Source: Trogon surrucura
Lineage: Eukaryota > Chordata > Aves > Trogoniformes > Trogonidae
NCBI GenBank assembly: GCA_020746105.1
Contig: CM036636.1
Location: forward strand, 1,178,001-1,242,000
Length of the DNA: 64,000 nt
Direction: 5' to 3'
Part shown: piece by piece, positions 1 to 12,773 of the stretch
Numbering within the stretch: the stretch's first letter is position 1
How the letters are laid out: each line of letters begins with the position of its first letter
Translations under genes and position numbers: made by a program
Notes under the pieces: model-generated
What the model was told of the DNA's origin: nothing
The model's database searches: none
What the model saw: only the letters and a program-made list of their open reading frames with translations

Positions 1-3000
1 ATGGATAATCCTCCTCCGAACTGCCAAGCAAACACGTAGTCAGACACGACAATTTCCTGCTTATGTGTCATCTAGTTTCCCAGGAGGTGCGTTCCCACCA
101 GTCGTTGCTTTATTCCTCATCCATGTCAAGAGAAGTAGCAACCAGCCACCCATTCAGCGACAGAACCAAAGAACGTCATTGCGAATCCTCTGCAGTCCAG
201 GTACCGCCCTCTGAGATCTGAAGAAAAAAGGCTCAGCGCTATGAAGACCACCAAAATTACTTTTTTTTCCTCCCAAATTAAATAAATAGTACATCTGCAA
301 ATTCAGACCTCAGAGAGAAGGCTGCTCCATCTGACACTGGACAGAAATGGAGTTCGAGCCAGCAAGGCAAGACAGACAAAAAGGAATAGTTCTAGCAGTC
401 TGGGGGATGCTAATAACTCACTGAACAAGTTTCAGTCATCAGTTCATGAGATGACAAATTCCCTCTGGAGACTAAGCAGGCAGAGACGATCACGTAGCTC
501 CTCCGTACTGCTCTTGAAAAGTCATCTTCAGTGGAACTCACTGCCTCAGGCTGATGAAAAGGCCAAGTTCAAGATATTTCCAAAAATGAAAAGAGCGAAT
601 TGCTCAATGGTTACAAAAACTTCCTGCCTCAAAATCTGCAGCTGGACAGCAAGACTGGAGGCAGCACTGTGGACAGATGATCCCTTAACTGCTGCTATGA
701 AGTTTTTGAAACTTTCTCAGGAAGCATCTGAGATATGCCCCAGTTGAAGCCAACACACTGGAGGATGGAGGGCAGGAGAGGAGTAGTGCAGAGAGTAAAT
801 CTCACTGAACAACCTCCAGCCACTCGGTAAACTGAGCGCACCGTGCTAGGGATGCAAAGAATGGCACATCGTGTGCTCAGAAACAGAGATGGTGCCAGTG
901 ATAGGTGAAAGATGGGGGCAGCAGGAAAAAGAGCTTGTTCATTGCTGTGCTCGGTTCTGAAGGCTGGAGAGATGCTCCCAGAGCGACGACGTAGCTAAAA
1001 AGGCTGAGGTCCTCTTCGGATATGCGATCCAGGCACTTTCAAAAGGGGTCAGGAGGACGATGTCAGCTCCCAGTTCCTTCACTAGACCCGGTGCTGGTGT
1101 GCACCCTTTGCAAAGGTGGTGAACAGGCTGGAGAATACTCAGAGGAAAAGGCAAGAGGATAAAAAAAGGCCAAGACAAGCGTACCTGACACTGGAAACAT
1201 CAAGTCACTCCTTCAGCTGAACCGGGAGGTTTATCACTGCGAAGTGACTTGACAGGAGGCTACACAAAGGCAGCCTCCTGTCTAGAAAGGATCAAATTTG
1301 GTAACTTAGTCCTCCTTCACCTACCAGCTGAAGTTATAAATAGGACCCAGTGTCTGAAAGCTACAGCTGGATATTTTTAGTCTTAATTTATTGAGGGTAA
1401 TAATTCATCAAAATAATTGCTTTAAGAGGTTGCTATATTTTCTGTCACTGTTAACAGCAAGATCAGATGTCTCTCTAAAACATACACGTGAGCAATTAAA
1501 TCCAGGTGATCATACAGGATGCGTTACTCCAGCCAGTCCAGAGACAACTGTGGTTCCTCCTGCCTTTCCTGTCTTTGCTAAGACCTTCAAGCCCTGCGGG
1601 TGGCAACCTGCGGCAGCAAGTAGAAAACCTGGCAGACATTTCAACGTGTCTCCTTGAAAGACACATAAATCCACGGGCTACCATGACGTGCCACCACAAC
1701 AGAACACAGATCAGGTTATCTCAGTAACTTCGCTTTCCCAGGTGAAAATCCTGGCTAATCATTTGCACATCCCATTTATTTTCAGAAAGCTCTTGTCGGG
1801 AGGGGTAAGGAACCATTCAGATGGTTCCGATGGAATTATACACGACCTCTGAAGAAAAACTTGTCGTTAATGAATATGATGGAAAGCGACTCCTTAACAA
1901 CAGCCCGAAATTCAATACACCGAGCAGAAAACTCTGCTGTTGGGAACGGGTCTTTCCAGAGAAAAAACTCATGCTCAAACCTATCAATTCTTCATGTGCT
2001 TTTATACATACAAAAAAATACTGATAGCAGAGCCGGTTGCTAAGGTGCTGTGGGATCAGAGAGTAGGAAAAATATCTGAACTCACAGATTTCACTCACTG
2101 AGGTGGAGGAAGCAAAGACACACCATCCAGCTGGAATCTGGGTCTGTTTTTTTTCTTGGTTAGGCAGGACCTGCGTGGAACCTACACATGCTACCAGAAA
2201 GGATCCCTTTTCCTGAGAGAAAAAGCCATGATGGCAGCTGCCTTTAAGAAACACTGTGTTTTAAGCACCTTTGATGAACAAACTGTACCCAGTATCCTCC
2301 ATGGTAAGAAAAGTAATTGAGCAGAGAGGCTTGATGAACCTCCTCCAGCATCTCAGGTGTCAGGGTGGATGTAGGTCTGTCTGTCCCCATGGAGCCAAGA
2401 ATACCCCCAGGGCTGGCAGGGCAGAGTCACTGACAGCCCTGAGAGAGGTGAGCAAAGATGACAGTCAGGTTCAACCAAGGGTTCAGATCATCAAGAAGTC
2501 CGTGGTCAAGCCGGGAAGACAATCCACAAGCAGCAGGATGAGCTCTGGTGAAGATAACCAGGGCCAGACACCAGCGATCCTCAGGTTGATCCAGAGGGTC
2601 AACTTCAAGCTGGGAAGTGAGTCTGTGGGTTGGGGTGCAGACCAACGGGATCCACGGCCAGGCACAGGCATGTCTACAACTGAGCTGGAGACCAACAGCA
2701 TAGCTAAGGCAGGGACCTGGAGTCTGGATGTGGGCAGAGGCCCCATGTGAGGCTGGTCAGGGCCATTAAGACCCATCAGCGCACTCAGGGCCCTGACATC
2801 ACTTTAGATTTTCATCCTGGAAGCAACAGACATGGATAGCTGTGCAGATTTCAGTGATTTCACCACGTACTTCCATGACCAGGGAGTCTGTTGCCTTATC
2901 TGCAGACAGCAGAAGAGGACGCGGTGAGGGCACACCCCTGAGCCTGGACTCACCAAGCCAAAGCCCACTCCTGGTGACTATTCAAGTCAGTCCACATCCC

Positions 3001-5570
3001 AAACGCACCAGGTTTTCTCCATAAATACATCACCTTGGAGCAATCACAAGACCCCATCCACGTGCAAATGGGGTTAAATCTTACAGAGTAGACAGAGTCT
3101 GGGGGAGGACAGAAAGAAATCTCTGAACCCTCCCCCTGCGCAGCTCCGTTCAGAGACATTTCTAAAACTGGGACAATGAATGTGCCTACAACCCACTTTG
3201 GAAGCAGCCTCTGACACCCTTCTTAGAAAGACTGAAGAGGCTGACAGAAACAGTGTAAGCACATGCATTTTAAAAGAGTAATAGCCCAGTTCTAAGCCTA
3301 TGAAAAAGCCCCTGCTCCTCACAAACAAAAAGGAACTTTCAAAGGAGACGTTTGGCATTAACAATTCCAGGGAACCCCACAGCAGAGCTCGTTTTCAGGC
3401 AGCAGGTAGTCAGTAGCACTGACCAAAAACTATCCTGCAAGGTCCTACTGGCCCTGCAGGATGCGAGTCCTTGTTTTAACCCATTTTAAATGAATTTGTA
3501 TCCATTATCACAGAAAACCCAAAAGACAGGCTCCGGAAGGGAAGCTTGCTCCTAAGCAGAGAGACCCAGAAAGCTGAACTGGCAATGCTGAAGTGTTTTC
3601 CTCGGCCGCTCCCACTATGGCTCATCTTTTCAGCATTTACTTTACAATCAGAAGAATAAGACCAGGGTAAAGGCACAGTCTCAGCTTTGCTTCTTCTGAC
3701 TGCGAGGGCCTGAGAAAAGCCAGCTGTGCTTTTCAAAAGCTGTATGTTTACAGCTGCCTCACAGGACCTTGGTTTCTAGGAAGAGCAGAATCTGAGCAGT
3801 AGAAAGGTGGGAGGAGGTACTGGCCAGCCAGTCATGGGAGCTAATCATGCCCTTTCCTGTACGCTCATCAGGGTTAGCTCTTTGTCACCGTAAATCATAA
3901 ATCTTACTGGTCATGGGAATTAGGAGAAGAAAAGAAAAGGTTCAAAAAAAAAAGGAAAAAGAAAAGTTTACGGGGAGAGGGTCAAACCTGATGAAAATAT
4001 TATCCTGATTTAAGTGTCCTCATAGTTAAAAGATATTTGCTGAAAGGACTGGAAACCCATCTGCACATCTCTGTGACTGCTGGTCAGCCAGACCTGCAGG
4101 GCCCACTTCAGGCAAACACCCCTCAGAGAAGAACAGTTGTGTTTTTCTTTTATGCTGGATAGTCCAGGCTGGCACCAGCAGCTGCACTACTCCAGGTGGT
4201 TGGGAGGGTGGAGAGATGTCTCCTCAGCTACCTGTGCACGGCTAGGCTGGAGACCCCAAAGCCCTGGTGTCTGAGGACCCTCTACACCATGAGATTGCCC
4301 AACTGCTGATCAACACCAACAGCTTTTCTGAGGACCTGAAAATCCCCAAATTAAGAGGTGGAGCATGGGGGTGCAGGGATTTTTAGGAATAACGGTTACA
4401 TGTGCAATCACAAGCACTGGGTTAGTTCCTTCAAGCAGATGGGAGATAGTAAGACTAACTTTGTGATGATGGTAGTAGAGGTATTTTATGTCTAAAACCT
4501 TCTACCATGACCTTGGTCCATCTCCACGCTTCAGAGAACCTGCATGGGGGCTGTCATGAGCCACCACGCCTTGACCCACCTTAGAAGTGACAATCTGGTG
4601 GATGACATTCCAAATTCATTTCTATGTATGTCTAAACCCGAAGCTGCCTTATTATAATAACTTAAAAACCTAATGAAAGCCGAATTTCGTGAGGAAAGAG
4701 TGTGCGCTCCCTCTGCTGGCTGCGAATCAGCAGATAAAGAAAGCCACAGCTCAGCTCATCCATCCTCATCAGCCAAAACCCTGGCAGCCAGATGGACACG
4801 GGCAAAGAGCAGCCCTGCTGGCTCACAACATTAAAATCCCAACGAAGCACAGGGCAATGCTGTGAAAGAAGCATGAAGTTCATGTGTAAAGAACCTCTCT
4901 GTATACTTTTAAAGTATCCAAAACCAGCAAGTAGCAAGAATTTCTCCCATTTTACTAGAATTTTGGACTGAATTGCACTTAATTGCTCATTAAAACCTCC
5001 CCTTTGTCTGGGGAGTGCAGATCATAGTGTCCCTCCAGAGTGCAAATCGTAGTGTCGTGTAGTATGCTGAGAACTGCCTCTTCCTGAGCTCCCTGAAATA
5101 AATATTTTACTGCCTGTGATTTAGTAGCAACCTGCCAAGGTAATTTGCACGATTGTGAAAACCAGTTTCAACTGACTGTCTGAAATAACTTCTCAGAAGC
5201 TCCTAAGAAACATGATCCTTCCCTGGTACGTATGTTCACTGATTTTTTAGGGGAATCTGAAAATTTTGCGCATCGCCTCAGTTAAACAGCAAAATAAAAG
5301 ATCAACCTCCCCAAGGAACATGCATAGAATCGCACGGACTTTGGGAAAAGCTCAGTGACGTTACAGACCTAAGGGTAACAGTGTCCCTCTGAGTGAAGAT
5401 TCCAGCTCAGCTTTACCGTGCCCTGCTCAGTACAGGATCTACACCCTGCCTGCAATCCCACAGCGGAAGGATCCACGAGAATGATAACTCTCTCCTGCAA
5501 CCCTCGTGTTTGCCACCAACCACCGTAAGCCACAGTCTGCAACGGAACAGCTCTCCAGCAGGATACTCAC
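1..5570 (-). other. ZNF618 intron downstream of third finger (partial)
   Basis: No exon matching the next part of ZNF618 was recognised on the minus strand, and I saw no CR1 or LTR in this stretch. Short ORFs here (for example 2271-2750 plus and 1817-2254 minus) have no recognisable content. Around 5015-5062 a motif GTGCA.ATC.TAGTGTC occurs twice about 30 bases apart. Confidence 0.7.
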
Positions 5571-5660
5571 TAATGGGTGCGTGCAGCGCCACATGTTCTT
5601 GGTAGGGAGTGTAGTATTTGTACTGCTTGCCACAGAATTCACAGGTGTAATTGCCAGTTT
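5571..5660 (-). CDS. ZNF618: ZNF618 exon, third C2H2 zinc finger (90 bp)
   Basis: The exon lies between acceptor CTTCACAG and donor GTGAGT, phase 1-1. It encodes TGNYTCEFCGKQYKYYTPYQ then EHVALHAPI and the first base of the next codon. The spacing is C-x2-C-x12-H-x3-H. The sequence is virtually identical to human ZNF618, which makes it the clearest single piece of evidence for the gene. It is the last exon found in the window. The following exon should begin with GT-x completing Ser and encode the region before the fourth finger, but nothing matching it was seen in 1-5570. Confidence 0.97.
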
Positions 5661-6401
5661 CTGTGAAGATAAAACAAACACAGAGGTCAGAAAGGAGTGC
5701 AGCACCTTCCCACCCCATCACCGACTTCCTGACTTTCTACACAGAGGGCTGCCAGGTGACAAAAGAGCATATCCCTCACGCACTTGGAGCTTATCTGCCC
5801 TGTAATTCACGTATCCTTCTCCCCAACAAAGGAAATGGTTAAAGCCAATGTCCTGAGTGATGGACCACGCATAAAAAGTCAAGTGGAACCGAACAAGCTA
5901 TGGGAGATTATCTCAAAATCACAGCAAGTCAGTGTGCGAAACAAAGGGGAGAATCCATGTCTAAAGTCAGTATTACAGACGACACGGTTTTCCTTCTGGC
6001 TACAGTCAGTCTGTGACGTGTGGACAACAGGAACACTCCAACTAGGAAACAAGTTGTCAAGTTTAAATCTTAAGTATGGAACTTTTATAGTGGGATTGTG
6101 GATTTGTATTGCAGGAGGACAGTTTTCTCCTGCAGTAACTGTGCTAATTCCTTCCTTGAAATAATGGTAGTGTAACCACACAGGGACACCTCCTGCTCCT
6201 GCCAGTGCTAGAAGTACAGAACTGACAGCCAGCTGCAAGCCAAAGGAAAATCCAGGATTACTCCATTGTTTCCAGAAAGAAGAATTCAGAGAAATGCTTT
6301 CGCACAGCCTGCAACTCTCTTTGTTTCACTCTGATCTGTTTGACGAACCCCCGTGAAGGTGGTGTGAACGCCATCACCTGCCACCTCTGTCCATACACCT
6401 T

Positions 6402-6490
6402 CACAGAATCACAGAATGTCAGGGATTGGAAGGGACCTCGAAAGATCATCAAGTCCAATCCCCCTGCCAGAGCAGGAATGCCTCGATAAC
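6402..6490 (-). repeat. CR1 LINE 3'-end fragment
   Basis: This starts with the CR1 tail CACAGAATCACAGAATGTC and continues GGGATTGGAAGGGACCTCG in minus orientation. Over about 80 bases it differs at only about one position from the start of the long CR1 at 62383, so both belong to the same young subfamily. It breaks off after GCAGGAATGCCT. Confidence 0.9.
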
Positions 6491-6769
6491 CCTAACCTTA
6501 AGACCCTCTCTGATCGCTGCCAGCTTGTGTTTCTCCTGAACCTCTTTCCTCTTCTCTTTTTGCAGAGCTCTTGGGCAGAAAATATGGCAAAGCTGCATTT
6601 TTTAGGGCCAGGACTGTTGGTGTCGGGTGATCCTAAACATTTCTCACAGTGCCCCTAAGGTCCCAAACCCTCTGTGTTTCCTGATTTTCCTGGAAGCACT
6701 CTAGCTAAGGCCAGATTTTAAATCCTTGTGCTTTCTCTTTCACATTTGAAGCAGTATAATAACTCATAC

Positions 6770-6847
6770 TTGGACCAATCTTCTGGAACGGTTCCGGTTC
6801 CTCCTCCTTTACTTCATCTGCTGCTATGACGGCCTGGTCATAGGGGT
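6770..6847 (-). CDS. ZNF618: ZNF618 exon, acidic linker between fingers two and three (78 bp)
   Basis: The exon lies between acceptor CTTGCAG and donor GTATGA, phase 1-1. It encodes DPYDQAVIAADEVKEEEP then EPFQKIGP and the first base of Lys, close to the human linker that includes ATDEVKEEPPEPFQKIGP. VKEE fits the sumoylation consensus, the second such site in the visible part of the protein after VKTE in exon 44593-44850. The strongly acidic run suggests a disordered protein-interaction segment. Skipping keeps the frame and would join finger two more closely to finger three. Confidence 0.94.
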
Positions 6848-7593
6848 CTGCAAGAGAACAGAACCAGCAAGAGAGCTGACAACACCCTCAGGTTTGCCTT
6901 CCACAGCTGCATGGGCACTGAGTGCTCCTGCATCTGTAATGTCATTTCCATCCGTTACAAGATTTCAGGACAAGAATTATAAACCAAATGCCCCATCTGC
7001 CTGACTTGTCCCTCCTCCTCAAGTGCCCCAGGATTATCTCTGCTTCCAGCCCAGTGACATGCCCTGGAAGTACATAATGTTTAAAAAATACAGAAGAAAG
7101 CCTGAATGAACACATTGCAAAGCCTGATCCATGTTTTCTGATTTTCTTCTAGTGCATCTCCCAGCTAACGATGTTACACTAGTGGGCACAGCAAGGCAGT
7201 CTGCAAGAAAGTCAGCTAACAAATACTGACCAGTGCCTTTCTACCATCTAACAGCACGGCTAGCAACAGATCAGAACCCAACCCATTTTGTAAAAGACTT
7301 TAATTTATGCCTTGAACAACTCACCACATCGCTGAAGATATGAAACACCTGCTTTTTTGATTTCAGAGCCTGATCAACTGTATGTACACCAAAAGCCTGG
7401 TACCTACTAGGGCTGGGCATCAACCTACTGGCTGTAGCCACTGCGGGAGGGAGAGAGGACCCTCCCTCTCCCGCTGCAAGCAGTGACAAAACTCCCTCGA
7501 TTCTTACAAGCGTGGAGTCGGACCTGCTGTACCTGAACTACTGAATGCTTGACAAGGTTTGTGAAATAAAGCACACGAAGGATCTCGGCTTAC

Positions 7594-7629
7594 CTGCCCG
7601 GTTTTCTGGGGCCCCTTCCACACTAAAAA
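7594..7629 (-). CDS. ZNF618: ZNF618 microexon (36 bp) after second finger
   Basis: This 36-base exon reads VFSVEGAPENRA with split codons on both sides (phase 1-1), as in human ZNF618. The acceptor ends GTGTTAG after a long pyrimidine tract and the donor is GTAAGC. The exon itself begins TTTTTAG, so a second AG lies seven bases inside it. Use of that AG would remove seven bases and shift the frame. The product is a linker with no domain. It is too short for automatic ORF detection, and the call rests on the conserved peptide plus exact phase agreement with both neighbours. Confidence 0.92.
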
Positions 7630-9022
7630 CTAACACAGAATAGAAGAAGGAGGGGAAGAAACAAAACAGAAATTAAATCCTCTTAAAAATGGCCTCGTTT
7701 TCCTCCTGTATTTCACACACCACTCCAGCGTATTTCAGCCCCACAGAATAAACCAGGCTTTGTGCCCCAGTCCCTCCTCTTCCCAGCAGCATCCACAGAG
7801 GAATTATTTGAGCATGCCCAGCCCTAAAATACACAAAAATTCTCAAGGCCTTTGTTCTGACACTGACACAGCCCCACGTGAAGCTGAGATGCACAGCTGC
7901 CTCACACTTGTGTTTGCTGAAACACAACCAGCCCCTCCGAGGAACTGAGACAAACGTGTCCTCGCAAGACACAAGGGGAAGCTGTTTCCAGAGCTCTCCC
8001 GTCACCCTAGGCACAGCTCCCTGAACCGTAGCGATGCAGACACATTCCTGACAGAAGCAGACACGTCCATCTCGCAGTGACTTCCAGTCCCAGAGATTTA
8101 ATTACAGCTCCCCGTGGGAGGGGGCTCGCTCGCAGAGGTGCACTGCAGGAGGACGCTGCTGTTCTTAGAGCTTGTTCAGAGTCCACACACTTCGGTTAAA
8201 ACCAGCATTTTTTTTGGACGCTACGCATTGTGAAAAGCTCCTTGCTTTTCTGAGACAGTCTCACCATTCAAAACCTTTCACCAACCCTGCCAGGGGTCCC
8301 CCCAGGGCCAAGTTTGGAGCAGCCCTGACCAGCCTGCAGCACACACACACGGAGGGGCTGGAGTGTCCGGCTCCCAGTCCAGGAGCTTCAGACACCCAGC
8401 GAGCAGGGGACAAGCCAAAGACAGGATGGTTTTGCTTCTGTTTCCCTCAATGTAGAAAACAGAAACCCTACTTCTGGAGAAGGGTGTCTGCTTCTGTCCA
8501 AGTGTCACCAGCCTAGGCCACAGCTGCATTCACAGAGGAAAAACTGGCCTGTGATGTCCACTGACAACTGCTTCAGTTCACTGCCACAGTGATTAAGAAG
8601 AATGAAACAACATTTCCTAACTCTGAAATGTGGTTTCTCACAGAGGAGCACGTTGGGAACAAACCTGTGAAGTCAGGAATCAGAAGGCAACCAACTCTTG
8701 CCCAGTGAGTAGCCAGACTGAAAAATTACCTCGAGGCACTGAGCTCTAGCACAACCACCCTAACCACGAGCCTCAGCACAGACAGGAGCACCAGGACCGC
8801 ACGTCCCAGCGGAGGGTGTGATCTCGATGCCTGCAAAGAGCATCAGGCACAGCAAACTCCTTCCTGCAAGTGCTTGTGGACTGTGTCCTCGCAAAGGCGA
8901 GCGAGCCACACTGCGCACTGTCCCGTATGTCCTGGGCCGCGCCGTCCTGCAGAACCACATTTTGCCTTCCCCAGTGACTTCTTGTTCTAGTTTGGGGGTG
9001 TGTGTGTCAAAACAGTACTCAC

Positions 9023-9112
9023 CATCCACGGCATGTAGGTCTCTGTGTTCTTGGAAGCAGCTGTAATACTTGTATTTTTTCCCACAGATGTCACACGTGT
9101 ACCTAAAATTGT
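9023..9112 (-). CDS. ZNF618: ZNF618 exon, second C2H2 zinc finger (90 bp)
   Basis: The exon starts after CTGCAG and ends at donor GTGAGT, phase 1 on both sides. It encodes NFRYTCDICGKKYKYYSCFQ then EHRDLHAVD. The finger has the spacing C-x2-C-x12-H-x3-H and is nearly the same as finger one in its GKKYKYY.CFQ core, so the two arose by exon duplication (inference). It matches human ZNF618 almost residue for residue. Its intron towards finger one is more than 20 kb and carries the ERV and most of the left-side CR1 copies. Confidence 0.97.
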
Positions 9113-11329
9113 CTGCAGGAAGAACAAAACGGGTGCTTTAGAAACCGAGGTAAAAGGCAAGCGCTCCAGACAGCGCTGCTCAGTCAGACACCCCCACGCA
9201 GTTCCACTCCTCCCACACGCTCTGGGAAATCCCCAAGGCACACGGACAACCGCCGCTTCACCATGGCCCCCATGTGCCCCACACTGCATGGCCTGGGGCA
9301 TTTTCTGATTTATTTCCCCTTCAGGCAGCTCCGCTCTCCAGCACAGCCTCCAGAAGAGCTCACAGCAGTGAAGATGCAGAGCGGCAGGTCCTGCTGATAC
9401 TCTGCAAGGTCAGGGCTACGGTAGGCAAGTACCAGTGAAGACGGGCACTGACTGGCAGAACTAAACGCAGAATCAACGCATGAGCTGCTAAAAAGTCAAA
9501 GCCTTAATATGCCAACTACTACACGGACTGGATGGATGCGCCTACACGCTCATAGCACACCCGGTTCTCACTGCCTGTACTTACTAACTGCACGCAGGAT
9601 CCCATATGGGCACGTTATAACAAAACCAAAGAGAACCAAGGATCCAAACCAGCCAGGACAGGTCTGACGGAGCCTGGCTCCACACACGTTGGTATCCTAG
9701 ACCCCCTCCCTTCATCCCAGCAACACAGATCCCCTTCACCAGAGCTGTGCGGGGTACACAGGCCAAAATACCACTCAAGATGCTTATGAACTCGTTTTGG
9801 TCTGACGGGGGACAATGAACGTCTTTGGCTCAGCTATCACATCAGGGTAAGAGGAAAACCTCACTTGTCAACCTGGTGGGGTTTCTGCATCCTCTGCGGT
9901 CTGACAGATGCCTCGGGGTACAGACAGACAGCCCCGCTCCAACCTGCAGCACCGCACTCGTCAGCCGACCGCAGGAGCCGCGGGGTTGCGTGCTGCCAGC
10001 CCTTTGCAAACACAGGGAAACACGTCGGCTTGTGTAGCCACAACGGAGCTTGAGACTCACGTGTTTTCCCTCCCAACAGGAGCAATGGAGGCCAGCACAC
10101 ACCAGCTACCGCGGCTCCATGGAGGAGCTGCCGTTCAGGGAGCTCCTCTGCAGAACTCACTTGTTTGTACTCATGTACTCACATGATCAGCCAAGTTAAA
10201 GCTTTGGTTTTACCTCCTACATATCGCATTCAAACACACCAGAGGATGCGTATTTTAGCTTTTGTTTTACTTTCCGACAAATTTTATTTTAAAAATAAAT
10301 AAATATTTTAAGCTAGTCCGCACTGCCACAGTCTGATCGCTCACTTGGGTTCACTACCACGGTTCACCAGCACCTGGAGTTTCAATCCTAAATGAAGAAT
10401 CACTTTCCACCCTTCACTCTGAAGGAAAACATAAGCTATGGTGATCTATAAGAGAAAAATGCCAAATACGAAAGGTGTTAAACAGCTAGGCACTGGAACT
10501 TTAGCCCTGCTTCCAGAAAAATATTTTATCTTAGCCAGAGCACAGCAATGCTAAGCTAGATCTAAGGGATTTTTAAAAGTCTGGGCTGAACAAGTGAGAC
10601 AGAGCCCAGGCATAGATATTGAGATGAAAAGGACTCACTGCTGCAGGCAGTGCGCTGCTTAAGGAAGAAGAGGAGGAGGAGAAGCAAAACAAGACTGTGA
10701 GCACACTGAAGTGATAAAAGCACTGGTGGGTCACATCTAACTATGTTCCATTATATTATCTTACGCAGTCTCCCTCTGTGGACAGACAATGGTGCTGAGT
10801 GTCTCAATCTACCTTGGACCCTTCCAACAACAAAAGGAATCTAATGATTGCTAGTGAATACCTGCATATCTGTTGCAAGAAGAATATAGTCAATTATTAG
10901 CAGAGAAAATTCCTAATATCGTCATCACTGGGCATCCCCAAGACAAGAAACCAACCTCCTTTCTGAAGTGTCATGAGCCAGGCAGGAGACAAACTGAGGA
11001 CTAATTCTTCAAAGCAGCACCAAATACCAAGCACTTTCTACACCTCCATTTGGAGGAAGAAAACTATTATGGCCTCAGTTTGGAAGAAAAGTGCTCAATA
11101 AATACGGAGGGTTGTTAGAACAGAATAAAACTAAATGCCAGAGGTGCTCCATTTCATGGACTCAAGTGGGCACGGCCAGTTGTAGCCTCTGCCATTAGGA
11201 AAGACTGTGGGACTCACCATCAACGGCAGGGACTCGAGTGGTACGTGCTGGGTATGATCCCTTCCTTCCCTGGGCAGCGAGGGGAAAAGGAAAACACAAC
11301 AAAAAGTACAACCTCATCCCCTGAGAACA

Positions 11330-11354
11330 GGGTTGAGTTGGGTTGGGTTGGGTT
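11330..11354. repeat. Short (GGGTT)n microsatellite
   Basis: GGGTTGAGTTGGGTTGGGTT continues for about five units. It directly abuts the 3' end of the following CR1 and so may have grown from its tail. Confidence 0.8.
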
Positions 11355-11533
11355 AGAATCATAGAACAGTTCAGGCTGGAAAAGACCCTTGGGATCATCG
11401 AGTCCAACCATTAACCCTACACTACAAGTTCACCCCTAAACCACATCCCCCAACACCACATCTCAGCGACACTTAAACACATCCAGGGATGGCGACTCAA
11501 CCACCTCCCTGGGCAGTCTGTTCCAGTGTTAGG
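11355..11533 (-). repeat. CR1 LINE 3'-end fragment
   Basis: It begins AGAATCATAGAACAGTTCAGG and continues with the CR1 motifs GGGATCATCGAGTCCAACC and CATCCAGGGATGGCGACTCA. It is 5'-truncated after GGCAGTCTGTTCCAGTG. It belongs to the same subfamily as the copy at 13618. Confidence 0.92.
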
Positions 11534-12019
11534 CTGGGTTGGTTTAAGGGTCTGTTCTCCCTAAGGAAGAATGACCTCCAGAGATTACAGTGAAACAAGT
11601 TGTCACCAGAAGTACGAGTCCAGCTGGTATTGGTACTAACTTCTTCTGTTTAAAGGAGGTAACAACCAGCAAATGGTGCCAAGTCTCAGAGACAAGGAGG
11701 CTGACAGAGAACTCAGGAAGTTCCAAGAGACTGGCAGTGTGCAGCTGCGCTTTACCTGCTCTGAACAACCGTCACTCTCCCAGGGCTGCAGCCGAGCACC
11801 AGGCCTCTTCCTTCTCACCCGCTAACGCTGCCTTTGCTGAGAGCTGTCGAATACTCCCAGGGCTGTTCCCAGCAGTAACAGCTCTCTTAGCAAGTCGCGG
11901 ACCAGAATCAGCCTATGCACTTCTACTTTTCCTGCTCTGGTTTGTAACTACTACAGGAAGGCAGACTCCAGCTGGGGCACCATACCCGATCTACGTAACA
12001 ACATGATTCCTCGGGGCTC

Positions 12020-12773
12020 TAAGTGCCTGTGAGCTGGTGAGGGGTTGGGCTGGGCCAGTCACTGAACCTCAAACCCCTCTCCCCCCCAAAAGGGGAAGGG
12101 AAAGGGAATGATGCAGAGAGACAGATGGGAAAAGGAAACTAAAACAGCTTTAACAAAACAATTAACAGTACTAATAAGGATAAATATACACATATATATA
12201 CAGGACTGACATTGAATCTGACTCCTCCCAACAGCAATCCCCAGGGATGCTGCAGAGCCCTCGGCACCGGGGCTGCCCCAGGCTCAGCGGCAGAGGGGAA
12301 CGGGCACAGGGGCTGGAGCTGGGAACTCCAGGAGCTGGGATCTAAGGCAGGAGACCAGACAGGATCCTCCTTGCACATTGGCCATGAGAGCGCAAGGGCT
12401 TAACCCTCGTCACGCCTCAGCTTTACACTGAATATGACGTTTGTGCAATGGAATACTCTTGTTGGTGACCTGCCCTGTCCGTTATTCACTGGAGGTACAA
12501 CCTTGAGACTCCTTTTACTCCCTGGCACCCCCAGCACAACACACAAGAGCCAGCAGCGACCTTGGTCACCACAGGAGCAAGTATCAGCTGGAGCCTTTGT
12601 GCATCCCAGTCTCTGGGCAGTGGCTGTGAACACCAGGTGTTGTCCCTTCTGGCACCAGGCACTGCCTGCACAAACACGCTGTTCCCTTCAGAAAGTGCCT
12701 CCTCTTAGAAGAGACTGAGCTGGAAAGTAAAACCACTGGACAGAACTGGTTCTGTTTAGCTCAAACCAGGACA
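12020..12773 (-). mobile_element. ERVK-type LTR fragment (minus)
   Basis: Read on the minus strand the segment begins TGTCCTGGTTTGAGC at 12773, the usual start of a common avian ERVK LTR. It later has a TATATATA-rich stretch (about 12185-12202) and a C/T-rich run near 12070-12110. A clear 3' CA end and target-site duplication were not found, so the left limit is approximate. Classification is from recalled avian LTR sequence, and no retroviral coding region is visible. Confidence 0.6.

Larger units (their letters stand above)
5661..9022 (-). other. Three short ZNF618 introns (5661-6769, 6848-7593, 7630-9022)
   Basis: These introns separate four closely packed exons and have normal GT-AG ends. 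The first holds a CR1 tail at 6402. The other two show no recognisable repeat or conserved peptide. The tight cluster contrasts with the 20-kb intron that follows. Confidence 0.8.

Noticed and set aside
5413-5721. 102-codon minus ORF containing a zinc finger, as a stand-alone gene
   Set aside because: Only 5571-5660 is coding. The flanking residues are intron read-through beyond clear splice sites.
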